DNA of 64,000 nucleotides. Origin: Planosporangium mesophilum (GTDB lineage: Bacteria > Actinomycetota > Actinomycetes > Mycobacteriales > Micromonosporaceae). How positions within the stretch are numbered: the first letter of the stretch is position 1; every line of letters begins with the position of its first letter. This document shows, in pieces, positions 33,101 to 40,328 of this stretch. The DNA lies in the NCBI RefSeq assembly GCF_016863255.1, contig NZ_BOON01000035.1:62001-126000 (forward strand). The letters are read 5' to 3'. The notes below the pieces were generated by a model. It was not told the DNA's origin. It saw only the letters and a program-made list of their open reading frames with translations, and made no database searches. The position numbers and the translations under genes were made by a program.

Positions 33101-34742
33101 GCCGTACCGACAGCCGGACCCAGTCGCCGTCGGGCTCGACCAGGCGGTCCTGGTCCCTCAGCAACTGCCGCATCGCGGCCGCGTCGGGGGAGCGCGAGAC
33201 CGGCAACCGCTCCCGCGCCAGCAGTTCGTCGAGCAGCCCGCGGACCTCCGGCGCGCCGCCGCACCAGTGTGAGTGGCCGGTGTCGTCGATGAGCAGGAAC
33301 GGGCCACCCCGCAGCTGGTCACCGGCCTCCGCCGCCGGCTGGTGATGCAGCGCGTCGACCGCGGCCTCCAGCCGTACCGGGTTGACGCCGGTCACCACGA
33401 CGCCGACCACCGTCGGCGCGGCCAGCCTCGCGGCGGCGCGGAGGATCTCGACCAGTCGTTCGTGGGGCACGCTGCGCCCCATGCCGCCGTCCACCGTCAC
33501 GATCACGTCGTGCTCGCGGGCGAGGTCGTACGCGGCGTCGAACGCCTTGGCGTCGTCGGCCTTGACCGGTACCCACCGGAAGTCGAGCCGGGTGCCGGCG
33601 GCCCGCGGTGCCACGGCGACCGGGTCGAAGCGCGTGGCCTGCGGCAGCACCGTGACGTCCACGAGCGTGCCCGCGGCCGGTACCAGCCCGGACTGCCGGA
33701 CCGGTTCGGTCACGTCGCCGGGCCCGTACACGTAGCCGCTGAAGGCGTCGGCGCTGCGGATGAGGACGGCCCCGCCGTAGGTCCGTACCAGTCGCAGCAC
33801 CCGCCACAGGCCGCGGGTCCCCAGGCGCGGGTCGGTGCCCTTCGGATCGCTGGTGGACCAGCGGTCGAACGCCCAAAGGATCGTGCCGTCGCCGAGTCCT
33901 CCGGGCGCGGCCCACGGCCTGCCGGCGACCTCGCCCGCGGTGGTCCGGGGCAGGTGCGGCGACAGCCGCGAGACGAGGCCTGCGCCGGAGTCGCCGACCA
34001 CGAGCCGGATCATCGTGGAGCCGGAGGCCGTCACCCACCGGGTCAGGTCGTGCAGGTGCGCCGGTGTGCCGTCGGGGTCCGTCGGCCCGTCCGGCCCCGG
34101 CAGGTGGGCGCCGACCAGGGCGTGCAGCGGCGGCCCGGTCAAGCCGTCCGCGGCGTAGATGGCGGTGTTCTCCACCAGTTCGTGTACGGCCACGTCGACC
34201 AGGAGCCGGGCGTCCCGTTGCGACAGTCCGATGTCGCGCAGCCCGGCCTGGACGGCGCCGAGCGCCTCCGACTGCAGCAGCGGTTCGCCGGTACCGGGCG
34301 GAATCCAGCGAAAGGGGAGGTACCGGTCGCCACCGGCCGTCGTGGGGTGATCGGCGTCGAAGCCGGTACCCTCGGCCGGTCCGCGGACCTCGACGCTCGC
34401 CTGCGGCAGGTGCGGCATGCGGATCGCCGACGTGAAGCCGGTCGCGTCGAGCATCTGCAGGCAGCGCCCCCGGCGCCACCCGGCGCCCGCGTCTTCGCCG
34501 GGCGTCCCGGCGCGGGGCGCCGCGACCGGCAGGTCCACCCCCAGTCGGGTTCCGCCGCGGGCCGCGCGCTCCGCCACCAGCAGCAGCTGCGCGAGCGAGC
34601 CGAACTCCGCGCACTCCACGGCCGCGAGGTCGAGGTGCAGATTCACCGGCCGGCGGTCGGGCGGACGTCGGCCGGACAGCAGCGGCCGGAGGGCGTGGTC
34701 GAGAGTTGCGGTGGTGAGTGCCTGAGGGAAGGTCAGGATCAC
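30147..34742 (-). CDS. giant STAS / GHKL ATPase / tandem OPRT-like signalling protein
   Basis: 1531 residues, unrecognised as a whole. Visible parts: STAS-like start (1-75, LHLDLAAVECAEFGS); GHKL ATPase 1 (about 150-365; N box VDVAVHELVENT with E188 and N192, G1 VVGDSGAG at 248-255, G2 GTRGLWRVLR from 308); a Rossmann- or STAS-like region (385-515); OPRT-like domain 1 (about 545-735, PRPP loop position VVLCADILLTENE); OPRT-like domain 2 (about 785-970, VVLADWGCLNAAT) ending in GNCPLCRL (C982, C985), which matches the CPLC tail of the intact PyrE encoded at 36160; a helical region (1000-1370); GHKL ATPase 2 (about 1400-1520; LIDNVVTH with N441 of the second thousand, G2 GKGIASVQRKL). Both PRPP loops lack the acidic pair and TTGG, so the OPRT folds are probably binding, not catalytic. 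No clear phosphoacceptor histidine domain. GTG at 34742 follows GGGAG. Confidence 0.7.
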   Translation of the reverse strand: MILTFPQALTTATLDHALRPLLSGRRPPDRRPVNLHLDLAAVECAEFGSLAQLLLVAERAARGGTRLGVDLPVAAPRAGTPGEDAGAGWRRGRCLQMLDATGFTSAIRMPHLPQASVEVRGPAEGTGFDADHPTTAGGDRYLPFRWIPPGTGEPLLQSEALGAVQAGLRDIGLSQRDARLLVDVAVHELVENTAIYAADGLTGPPLHALVGAHLPGPDGPTDPDGTPAHLHDLTRWVTASGSTMIRLVVGDSGAGLVSRLSPHLPRTTAGEVAGRPWAAPGGLGDGTILWAFDRWSTSDPKGTDPRLGTRGLWRVLRLVRTYGGAVLIRSADAFSGYVYGPGDVTEPVRQSGLVPAAGTLVDVTVLPQATRFDPVAVAPRAAGTRLDFRWVPVKADDAKAFDAAYDLAREHDVIVTVDGGMGRSVPHERLVEILRAAARLAAPTVVGVVVTGVNPVRLEAAVDALHHQPAAEAGDQLRGGPFLLIDDTGHSHWCGGAPEVRGLLDELLARERLPVSRSPDAAAMRQLLRDQDRLVEPDGDWVRLSVRPADVIGQLQRMAHEALREAMDRGGPGILRGAYRTPTLRLTDRWFEVDVLVESTIGTATAAFLLMQKLAADVPEALHPDTHIVQVGPVALNLSQTFVESAGLRGSVYVMADQFDAPQGVDRIRAHTQVVLCADILLTENEVRRALAEVLSWGAIPRAIIVPIDARPTDGPIEVYGKVVPVVRLVRAEIQEPRVPADQIVDIDPLLRSPAPDSRAERGRPHIWKPDEFLAGCAEQSRVIGLGHIERSAHGHFTVYLDAGRVIDSDSPLSKQVAEKMTSTVLQWLDETGRATGDRQIVVCYPGGADDYAARFARLIARRLTRSLRARRPVPTLAVPRSVAGSRWAFPDALDPLPPGCDVVLADWGCLNAATMTQLIRLAAEAGAARILGVVLLSQLHDHEERALTMIRSVDGSAADAVPTRVRFLTALEISAVPRGNCPLCRLAAQLSGEADDGLLSPQVAQHARQLARQLTPVTREEAVSRQADAFGVPVRSDEAVEYIRLRGHLVAALRSTSRSQRLADLMAGLAGEPGSPAAHAAVRLLAAERQWLKLPPLRFTGCRSHVAQLACGVARDQAAPERLRLQALVVLATAAPESLVAYLPELWSASLHSSTLLLHIVYQLHHVVRRPPGEIPVSLPDLRAQIVRCREASGPRSATEQQAEEMRWLLTRILFAVDRASVEQETLDAQQAWARLREHYIDMLRHHPDAEAAMIRLLLQMEEPLTRDSGPDEWAVMWRSWLSIEAFLQVHVLPFLPPLSGPLLGTFAEEHFGPAERVWLLADEAARKLTELASALQELHALDLPPQELDMAWSNVAGQLDELRRNVLSVDGDAFRPATLAAFISACPAPLHKTLVRCRDEAHGLELPVDITIEPEHGDEVEVFCHEELLGNAVMQLIDNVVTHRDPDCADRRVDLHILVRPGPDHVTVVCRNTGTRAAARPGKGIASVQRKLRDFDGGLETVDPAEGWSFEAHLRLSRWTTAGGNGARR

Positions 34743-35088
34743 ATCGACTCCCAGGGGACGGCCGGACCGTCAGTCGCTCGCGAGCGGCGAAACCAACAGT
34801 GGAGTCGGCCCAGTCTATTCGCAGAGAGCAATGTGTTGTCTACTGAAAGCAACACATGCGACTCGGTCCCGGTCGGGGCGCGGGTGATCCTGTGGCGGAA
34901 TCGACGCATCTCCGCCGGTGGGGACCTATCGTCTTTCTTGCCGACGGGTAGAAAACGCCGACTGGCCGGCCCCCGGGCTCTGGCCCACAGGCTCTGGCCC
35001 CTCCGGGCGTACCGGCGACTGCGCTAGCATCCACCGCGCTCAATATCATGAATCCCGCATGCCCTATCTACCGCCAAGGGGACGCCCC
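34743..35088. other. divergent control region of the accessory block
   Basis: 346 bases between the giant gene (leftward) and pyrC2 (rightward). It holds an 8-bp inverted repeat at 34831-34857 in a locally AT-richer patch, a -10-like TAGCAT at 35025-35030, a duplicated GGCTCTGGCCC (34977 and 34990), and the pyrC2 ribosome-binding site AAGGGGA at 35075. No gene was found in it. Confidence 0.5.
34831..34857. promoter_or_regulatory. candidate operator: ATGTGTTG-N11-CAACACAT
   Basis: Perfect 8-bp inverted repeat with an 11-nt spacer in the divergent gap. Half-site spacing of about two helical turns (19 bp centre to centre) suits a dimeric regulator acting on either or both transcripts. No regulator gene is adjacent. 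Confidence 0.4.
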
Positions 35089-36156
35089 ATGACACGGCTG
35101 GTGGCTCGCGAACCGGAGGCGTCGTCGACGTCGCTTCGGATCCGTCGACCCGACGACTTCCACCTACACCTGCGGCAACACGACATGCTCCGGGCGGTGC
35201 TGCCGGCGACCGGCCGGCACTTCGCCCGGGCTCTGGTGATGCCGAACACCGACCCACCGGTCGCCGACGCCGACGCGCTGGCGCGGTACCGCTCGGAGAT
35301 CGTCTCGGCCAACGAGTGGCCCTTCGAGCCGCTGATGACCATCAAGCTCACCGCCGGAACCGGCGACAAGACGGTACGGCTGGCCGGCGAGGCGGGAGCG
35401 GTGGCGGCGAAGCTGTACCCGCGCGGGGTCACCACCAACTCGGCGGACGGGGTCGACGAGGTCGACGACCTCTATCCCGCGTTCGCGGCGATGGTCGACG
35501 TCGGCATGGTGCTCTGCGTGCACGGCGAGAGCCCGGACGCGTTCTGTCTCGACCGCGAGGAGGCGTTCCTGAGCGCCGTCCTGCCACGGATCACCTCCGA
35601 GTTCCCGACGCTGCGGGTCGTGGTGGAGCACGCGTCGACGGCGGCCGCCGTGCGGTGGGTGCGCGACCACCGGGACCGCACCGGTACCTCCACGGTCGCC
35701 GCCACCATCACCGTGCACCACCTGTTGCTCACCCTCGACGATGTGATCGGCGACCTGCTGTCACCGCACCACTTCTGCAAACCGGTGGCGAAGCGGCCCG
35801 AGGACCGGGCGGCGCTGGTCGAGGCCGCCACCAGTGGCGACCCGGCGTTCTTCCTCGGTACCGACAGCGCGCCGCACGCCCGCGAGGCCAAGGAGTGCGC
35901 GTCCGGATGCGCGGGGGTTTTCACGGCGCCGGTCGCCCTGCCGGTGCTCGCCCAGGTCTTCGAGTCCGCCGGTGCCCTCGACCGGTTGGAGCGGTTCACC
36001 TCCGTGGCCGGCGCGCACTTCTACGGGCTGCCGCTCAACGAGGGCGTCGTGACGCTGCGGCGCGAGCGCTGGCGCGTGCCGGCCGAGTACCACGGGGTCG
36101 TGCCCTTCCTGGCCGACCGGTACCTGGACTGGCGCGTGTCCGAGGACGGTGAGTGA
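35089..36156 (+). CDS. pyrC: dihydroorotase, type II (second pyrC)
   Basis: 355 residues, the size and sequence of the enterobacterial class. Metal ligands DFHLHLRQHDM, carboxylated lysine in AAKLYP, zinc histidines in CVHGESPD and VVEHAST, catalytic aspartate in LGTDSAPH; all are intact, so it should be active. It is a different class from the pyrC at 22181. ATG at 35089 is chosen for AAGGGGA eight bases upstream. pyrE follows three bases after the stop, forming a two-gene unit divergent from the giant gene. Confidence 0.93.
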   Translation: MTRLVAREPEASSTSLRIRRPDDFHLHLRQHDMLRAVLPATGRHFARALVMPNTDPPVADADALARYRSEIVSANEWPFEPLMTIKLTAGTGDKTVRLAGEAGAVAAKLYPRGVTTNSADGVDEVDDLYPAFAAMVDVGMVLCVHGESPDAFCLDREEAFLSAVLPRITSEFPTLRVVVEHASTAAAVRWVRDHRDRTGTSTVAATITVHHLLLTLDDVIGDLLSPHHFCKPVAKRPEDRAALVEAATSGDPAFFLGTDSAPHAREAKECASGCAGVFTAPVALPVLAQVFESAGALDRLERFTSVAGAHFYGLPLNEGVVTLRRERWRVPAEYHGVVPFLADRYLDWRVSEDGE

Positions 36157-36159
36157 CCC

Positions 36160-36840
36160 ATGGACGTACTGCGGCAGTTGGCCGAGCGGGGCGCCATCTC
36201 CACCGACCGGCACTTCGTGTACGCCAGCGGCAGGCACGGCGCCGCCTACATCAACCTCGACCACGCGCTACCGGACACGACGCTGATGGCGCGACTGTGC
36301 CGCGAACTGGCGGCGCCCTTCCAGGGGCAGGCCGAGATCGTGGCGGCTCCCGCGGTCGGGGGCATCGTGCTGGCCGTCCTCACCGCCCAGGCGCTCACAT
36401 CGGACGGCGGCGCCGCGATCCCCGCGGTCTGGGCAGACAAGACGGGCGGCGGCGGCCTCGCGGTGGAGCGGGCCGGCTTCGCCGACCTGCTGCGCGGCCG
36501 GGCGGCACTGGTCGTGGAGGACCTCATCACGACCGGGGGCTCGGTGGCCGCGGTGTGCCGGGAGGTCGAACGGCACGGCGCCCGGGTCGTCGGGGTCAGC
36601 GCCGTCTGCAACCGCGGCGGCGCCACCGCCGGAGAGTTGCGCGTACCGCGCCTGCACTCGCTCGCCGAGGTCGAACTCGCCGCGTTCCCGGCCGACGCCT
36701 GCCCGCTGTGCGCGGAAGAGATACCGATCGTGGCTGACGTGGGCCACGGCGGCGAGTTCCAGGCGTTGCGGCCGGACTATCCCGGCGGCTTCGTACCGCT
36801 GATCTCCGTCGGCGGTGAGTGCCCTGGTCGCGGCGTGTAG
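36160..36840 (+). CDS. pyrE: orotate phosphoribosyltransferase
   Basis: 226 residues. Orotate/PRPP features are intact: YASGRHGAAYIN, PAVGGIVLA, mobile loop ADKTGGGGLAVERAGF and PRPP motif LVVEDLITTGGS. The C-terminal tail has CPLCAEEIPI, a form seen in one subgroup of PyrE proteins, and the same CPLC occurs after OPRT-like domain 2 of the giant protein. Three bases after pyrC2. It converts orotate to OMP, so with pyrD and pyrF downstream the pathway to UMP is complete in this window. Confidence 0.92.
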   Translation: MDVLRQLAERGAISTDRHFVYASGRHGAAYINLDHALPDTTLMARLCRELAAPFQGQAEIVAAPAVGGIVLAVLTAQALTSDGGAAIPAVWADKTGGGGLAVERAGFADLLRGRAALVVEDLITTGGSVAAVCREVERHGARVVGVSAVCNRGGATAGELRVPRLHSLAEVELAAFPADACPLCAEEIPIVADVGHGGEFQALRPDYPGGFVPLISVGGECPGRGV

Positions 36841-36854
36841 GCGCGCCGCACCTG

Positions 36855-36911
36855 GGTAGCGGGCCGTGGCCGCGACAGGCCACGGCGGCGGGTCCATCCG
36901 GTCCCGCTACC
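36855..36911 (+). terminator. nested hairpins after pyrE
   Basis: Outer arms GGTAGCGGG (36855-36863) and CCCGCTACC (36903-36911) enclose a 9-bp hairpin (36863-36871 with 36878-36886, GCGACA loop). A T-rich stretch (TCGTTTTGTTGTT) follows. Probable end of the pyrC2-pyrE transcript. Confidence 0.6.
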
Positions 36912-36942
36912 GTTGGGCAGTCGTTTTGTTGTTCAACTTACT

Positions 36943-36976
36943 CGGCCCGCGGAACCGGTGAAGAGTTCGCGGGCCG
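36943..36976. promoter_or_regulatory. inverted repeat upstream of pyrD
   Basis: CGGCCCGCG (36943-36951) and CGCGGGCCG (36968-36976) pair perfectly, extendable by AAC/GTT with one bulged base. It lies 24 bases before the pyrD GTG and could be part of a promoter or a leader hairpin. Confidence 0.35.
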
Positions 36977-37000
36977 GGACCGGATCGACGGTGAGGAAAC

Positions 37001-38038
37001 GTGCTGTACAGGCGGGTGGCCCGACCGGTGCTCTTCCGAGTCAAGGGGGGCGACGCCGAGGGTGTGCATGAGCTGACGCTGCGGTGGCTGGGCCGGCTCG
37101 GCTCGGTCGCGCCGGGCGCTCCGTACTCTCCACCCGGGGCCGGGTGCACGGTGTTCGGGGTGCGCTTCCCCAACCCGGTGGGGCTGGCCGCGGGCATGGA
37201 CAAGGACGGCCGGGCGCTGCGGGCGTGGCCACGGCTCGGGTTCGGCTTCGTCGAGGTCGGCACGGTCACCCGGTACGCGCAGCCGGGCAACGACCGGCCG
37301 CGGCTGTTCCGGTTGAAGGACAGCGGGGCTGTCATCAACCGGATGGGCTTCAACAACGCCGGCGCCTCCGCCCTGGCCGCCCGCCTGGCCTCGGTCGGCA
37401 AGCTGCCGGTGCCGCTGGGCATCAGCCTCGGCAAGTCGAAGGTGACGCCGCTGGAGGAGGCCGTCGACGACTACGTCGCGTCGATGCGTGAGCTGTACCC
37501 GTACGGCGACTACTTCGCCGTCAACGTCTCCTCGCCCAACACTCCGGGGCTGCGTACCCTCCAGAACGCCGAACACCTCGACGCGCTGCTGGGCGCGCTG
37601 TGCGCGGAGGCGGACGGGCGGCTGGGCCCGCCCAAGCCCGTACTGGTCAAGGTGGCTCCCGACCTCACCGACTCCGCCCTAGGCGAGGTCCTCGAGGTCT
37701 GCGACACCCACGGTGTCTCGGGGCTCATCGCCACGAACACCACCCTGCGGCGTGACGGGGTGGCACCCGCCGACGAGCGGCTCGCCGCCGAGGCGGGTGG
37801 GCTGAGCGGCGCGCCGCTCACCGACCGCGCCCTCGAGGTGGTGCGGTTCGTCAACCGGGAGACCGGCGGCCGGCTGCCGGTGATCGGGGTGGGCGGCATC
37901 ATGCACCCCGACGACGCGCTGCGGATGCGAGACGCCGGCGCGAGCCTGGTCCAGTTGTACACCGGCCTGATCTATGCCGGGCCGGCCCTCGTACGCGGAT
38001 GCGTACGGACACTTTCGTCTACAAGGAGCGGTCAATGA
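37001..38038 (+). CDS. pyrD: dihydroorotate dehydrogenase (quinone), class 2
   Basis: 345 residues. N-terminal amphipathic helical region for membrane association ([17 protein letters not shown]), FMN barrel with [21 protein letters not shown], catalytic serine loop [11 protein letters not shown] and [12 protein letters not shown]. Passes electrons to quinone. GTG start at 37001. Stop overlaps the pyrF ATG. Normally expected directly after carB, from which it is separated here by the accessory block. Confidence 0.95.
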   Translation: MLYRRVARPVLFRVKGGDAEGVHELTLRWLGRLGSVAPGAPYSPPGAGCTVFGVRFPNPVGLAAGMDKDGRALRAWPRLGFGFVEVGTVTRYAQPGNDRPRLFRLKDSGAVINRMGFNNAGASALAARLASVGKLPVPLGISLGKSKVTPLEEAVDDYVASMRELYPYGDYFAVNVSSPNTPGLRTLQNAEHLDALLGALCAEADGRLGPPKPVLVKVAPDLTDSALGEVLEVCDTHGVSGLIATNTTLRRDGVAPADERLAAEAGGLSGAPLTDRALEVVRFVNRETGGRLPVIGVGGIMHPDDALRMRDAGASLVQLYTGLIYAGPALVRGCVRTLSSTRSGQ

Positions 38039-38880
38039 GTGACGGACGGTTCGGTGCGCGACTGCGCGCCGCGATGGATGCGCGCGGACCGCTGTGCGTG
38101 GGCATCGATCCGCACCCGGCGCTGCTGTCCGCGTGGGGGCTGCCGGACACGGCGGCGGGCCTCGAACGATTCACCCGAACGGTGGTTGAGGCGGTCGGCG
38201 ATCGGGCCGCGGTGGTCAAGCCGCAGTCCGCCTTCTTCGAGAGATTTGGGTCACAGGGCATCGCGGTCCTCGAGTCGGCTATCCGACAGTTGCGGGAAGC
38301 AGGGTCATTGATCTTGCTCGATGTCAAACGAGGTGACATCGGCTCGACCGCGGCGGCGTACGCCGACGCGTACCTGGACCCGGCGAGTTCGCTGCGCGTT
38401 GATGCGATCACGGCGAGTCCCTACCTGGGGTTCGGATCACTCACGCCGATGATCGAGAAGGCGGTCGCCACGGGCGCCGGCGTTTTCGTGCTGGCCCTCA
38501 CCTCCAACCCCGAGGGGTCGTCGGTCCAGCACGCGCGTACCGCCGACGGGCGGACCGTCGCGCAGCTGGTCATCGATGAGATTTCGCAGCTCAACAAGGG
38601 TGTCAGTCCACTGGGGGACATCGGCGTCGTGGTCGGCGCGACGGTTGGGCAGACCGGGCACGACATGAGCGAACTGGGCGGTCCGGTGCTGGTTCCGGGC
38701 CTCGGTGCGCAGGGTGGCCGCCCCGAAGACCTGCGAACCGTCTTCGGCGACGACCTGAGTGCGGTGCTGCCCGCGTACTCCCGGGAGATCCTGTCGCGGG
38801 GGCCCTCGGTGGTCGCGCTGCGGGACTCGCTGGAGCAGCTTATGGACGCGTGTCGGAGGGTGGTGCAGCCGATCGGATGA
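38035..38880 (+). CDS. pyrF: orotidine 5'-phosphate decarboxylase (long, type 2)
   Basis: 281 residues, the long form used by actinobacteria. [22 protein letters not shown] and the catalytic lysine-aspartate array in [13 protein letters not shown]. Last step to UMP. ATG at 38035 has AAGGAG six bases upstream and overlaps the pyrD stop (ATGA). Confidence 0.95.
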   Translation: MSDGRFGARLRAAMDARGPLCVGIDPHPALLSAWGLPDTAAGLERFTRTVVEAVGDRAAVVKPQSAFFERFGSQGIAVLESAIRQLREAGSLILLDVKRGDIGSTAAAYADAYLDPASSLRVDAITASPYLGFGSLTPMIEKAVATGAGVFVLALTSNPEGSSVQHARTADGRTVAQLVIDEISQLNKGVSPLGDIGVVVGATVGQTGHDMSELGGPVLVPGLGAQGGRPEDLRTVFGDDLSAVLPAYSREILSRGPSVVALRDSLEQLMDACRRVVQPIG

Positions 38881-39022
38881 CGCGACGCGGATGTGATCAA
38901 GCCACTCCGACGTTGCTGAAACCGCCGCCGACCGCTAGTTTTCCCGGCGCTGGCAACGCATGATTCAGCTAGCGCCACAGATTCATGGACCACCGTTTCG
39001 TCAAGGGACCCGAGGAGACCTG

Positions 39023-39346
39023 GTGCCGCTCCCGTCATTGAGCCCCGAACAGCGCGCTGCCGCTCTCGAGAAGGCTGCGGAGATTCGTAAGGCTCGTGCT
39101 GAGCTCAAAGAGCAGCTCAAGCAGGGCAAGACCACGCTCGCCAAGGTACTCGAGCAGGCTGAGGCCGACGACGTCGTCGGTAAGCTGAAGGTGTCAGCCG
39201 TCCTGCAGGCGATGCCCGGTATTGGCAAGATCCGTGCGACTCAGATCATGGAGAAGCTCAAGATCGCCGATAGCCGGCGCCTGCGTGGCCTCGGCGAGCA
39301 GCAGCGTAAGGCACTGCTTGGGGAGTTCTCTGCCAACGGCAAGTGA
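39023..39346 (+). CDS. mihF: actinobacterial integration host factor mIHF
   Basis: 107 residues. Helical protein opening PLPSLSPEQRAAALEKA, with the DNA-binding helix-two-turn-helix at GIGKIRATQIMEKLKI and ending RRLRGLGEQQRKALLGEF. It bends DNA and is a nucleoid protein; required for phage L5 integration in mycobacteria and for development in Streptomyces. GTG at 39023 has GAGGAG nearby. Placed between pyrF and gmk as in other actinobacteria. Confidence 0.93.
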   Translation: MPLPSLSPEQRAAALEKAAEIRKARAELKEQLKQGKTTLAKVLEQAEADDVVGKLKVSAVLQAMPGIGKIRATQIMEKLKIADSRRLRGLGEQQRKALLGEFSANGK

Positions 39347-39366
39347 GCGTTGTGTAGAAACAAGCA

Positions 39367-39954
39367 GTGAGCAACGATGACGAGGCGCGCCCGGTTTCAG
39401 TCCGATTGACTGTCTTGTCCGGCCCCAGCGGGGTCGGGAAGGACAGCGTGATCGAGCTGATCCGGGCGCGCTCGCCTTGGGTGCGCCTGTCCGTGTCGGT
39501 CACCACTCGGCGTAAGCGCGACTACGAGGTCGACGGAACCCACTACCACTTCGTCAGCCGGACAGAGTTCCAGCGGATGGTGTCCGCCGGGGAGCTGCTG
39601 GAGTGGGCGGAGTTCGCCGGCAACCTGTACGGCACGCCCCGCGCCCAGGTCGAGGGGTACCTCGCCCAGGGCATCCCGGTGCTGCTGAAAATCGACATTC
39701 AGGGCGCCCGGCAGGTCCGCGCGGCGATGGCCGACGCGCAGTTGGTCTTTCTCGCCCCGCCGAGCGTCGAGGAGCTGGAACGCCGGCTCACCGGCCGCGG
39801 TACCGAGGATCCCGACATGATCGCCCGCCGCCTGCAGCACGCCCACGAGGAGCTCGCGGCCGCCAAAGACTTCGACGAGATCATCGTGAACGACTCGATC
39901 GAACACGCCGCGGACGAACTGGTAAGCTTGCTCGGTTCTCCAGCACTCCGCTGA
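39367..39954 (+). CDS. gmk: guanylate kinase
   Basis: 195 residues. P-loop [15 protein letters not shown]-binding [19 protein letters not shown] and the lid region. Phosphorylates GMP to GDP. GTG start at 39367, 20 bases after mihF; rpoZ follows. Confidence 0.95.
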   Translation: MSNDDEARPVSVRLTVLSGPSGVGKDSVIELIRARSPWVRLSVSVTTRRKRDYEVDGTHYHFVSRTEFQRMVSAGELLEWAEFAGNLYGTPRAQVEGYLAQGIPVLLKIDIQGARQVRAAMADAQLVFLAPPSVEELERRLTGRGTEDPDMIARRLQHAHEELAAAKDFDEIIVNDSIEHAADELVSLLGSPALR

Positions 39955-39988
39955 GAACATCGTCTAGCCCGTCTCGAGGATTTTCATA

Positions 39989-40252
39989 GTGTCCGGAATC
40001 GTGGCCAACCCCGAGGGCATCACCAACCCGCCGATCGACGAGCTGCTGGAGAAGACCACCTCCAAGTACGCCCTCGTGATCTTCGCGGCGAAGCGCGCCC
40101 GGCAGATCAACGCGTACTACAGCCAGCTCGGCGAGGGCCTGCTGGAGTACGTCGGTCCGCTGGTGGAGACGACGCCGCAGGAAAAGCCCCTGTCGATCGC
40201 CATGCGCGAGATCAACTCGACGCTGCTGACCGCCGAGCCGATCGAAGGCTGA
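39989..40252 (+). CDS. rpoZ: RNA polymerase omega subunit
   Basis: 87 residues. Omega signature [19 protein letters not shown] and [15 protein letters not shown]. Helps fold the beta-prime subunit. GTG at 39989. Confidence 0.95.
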   Translation: MSGIVANPEGITNPPIDELLEKTTSKYALVIFAAKRARQINAYYSQLGEGLLEYVGPLVETTPQEKPLSIAMREINSTLLTAEPIEG

Positions 40253-40263
40253 GCGCCTTACCG

Positions 40264-40325
40264 AGCGGAGCGGGGCCATCGACACGTCCGGCCGTCGTCA
40301 CGGCCCCGCGGTGGAGCGGAGCGAG
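40264..40325. repeat. inverted and direct repeats in the rpoZ-coaBC gap
   Basis: GCGGGGCC (40270-40277) pairs with GGCCCCGC (40302-40309); GAGCGGAGCG occurs at 40264-40273 and again at 40314-40323. The second copy runs up to the coaBC start. The GAGCGGAGCG unit resembles the repeat inside aspS. The hairpin may end the rpoZ transcript. Confidence 0.5.
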
Positions 40326-40328
40326 GCC

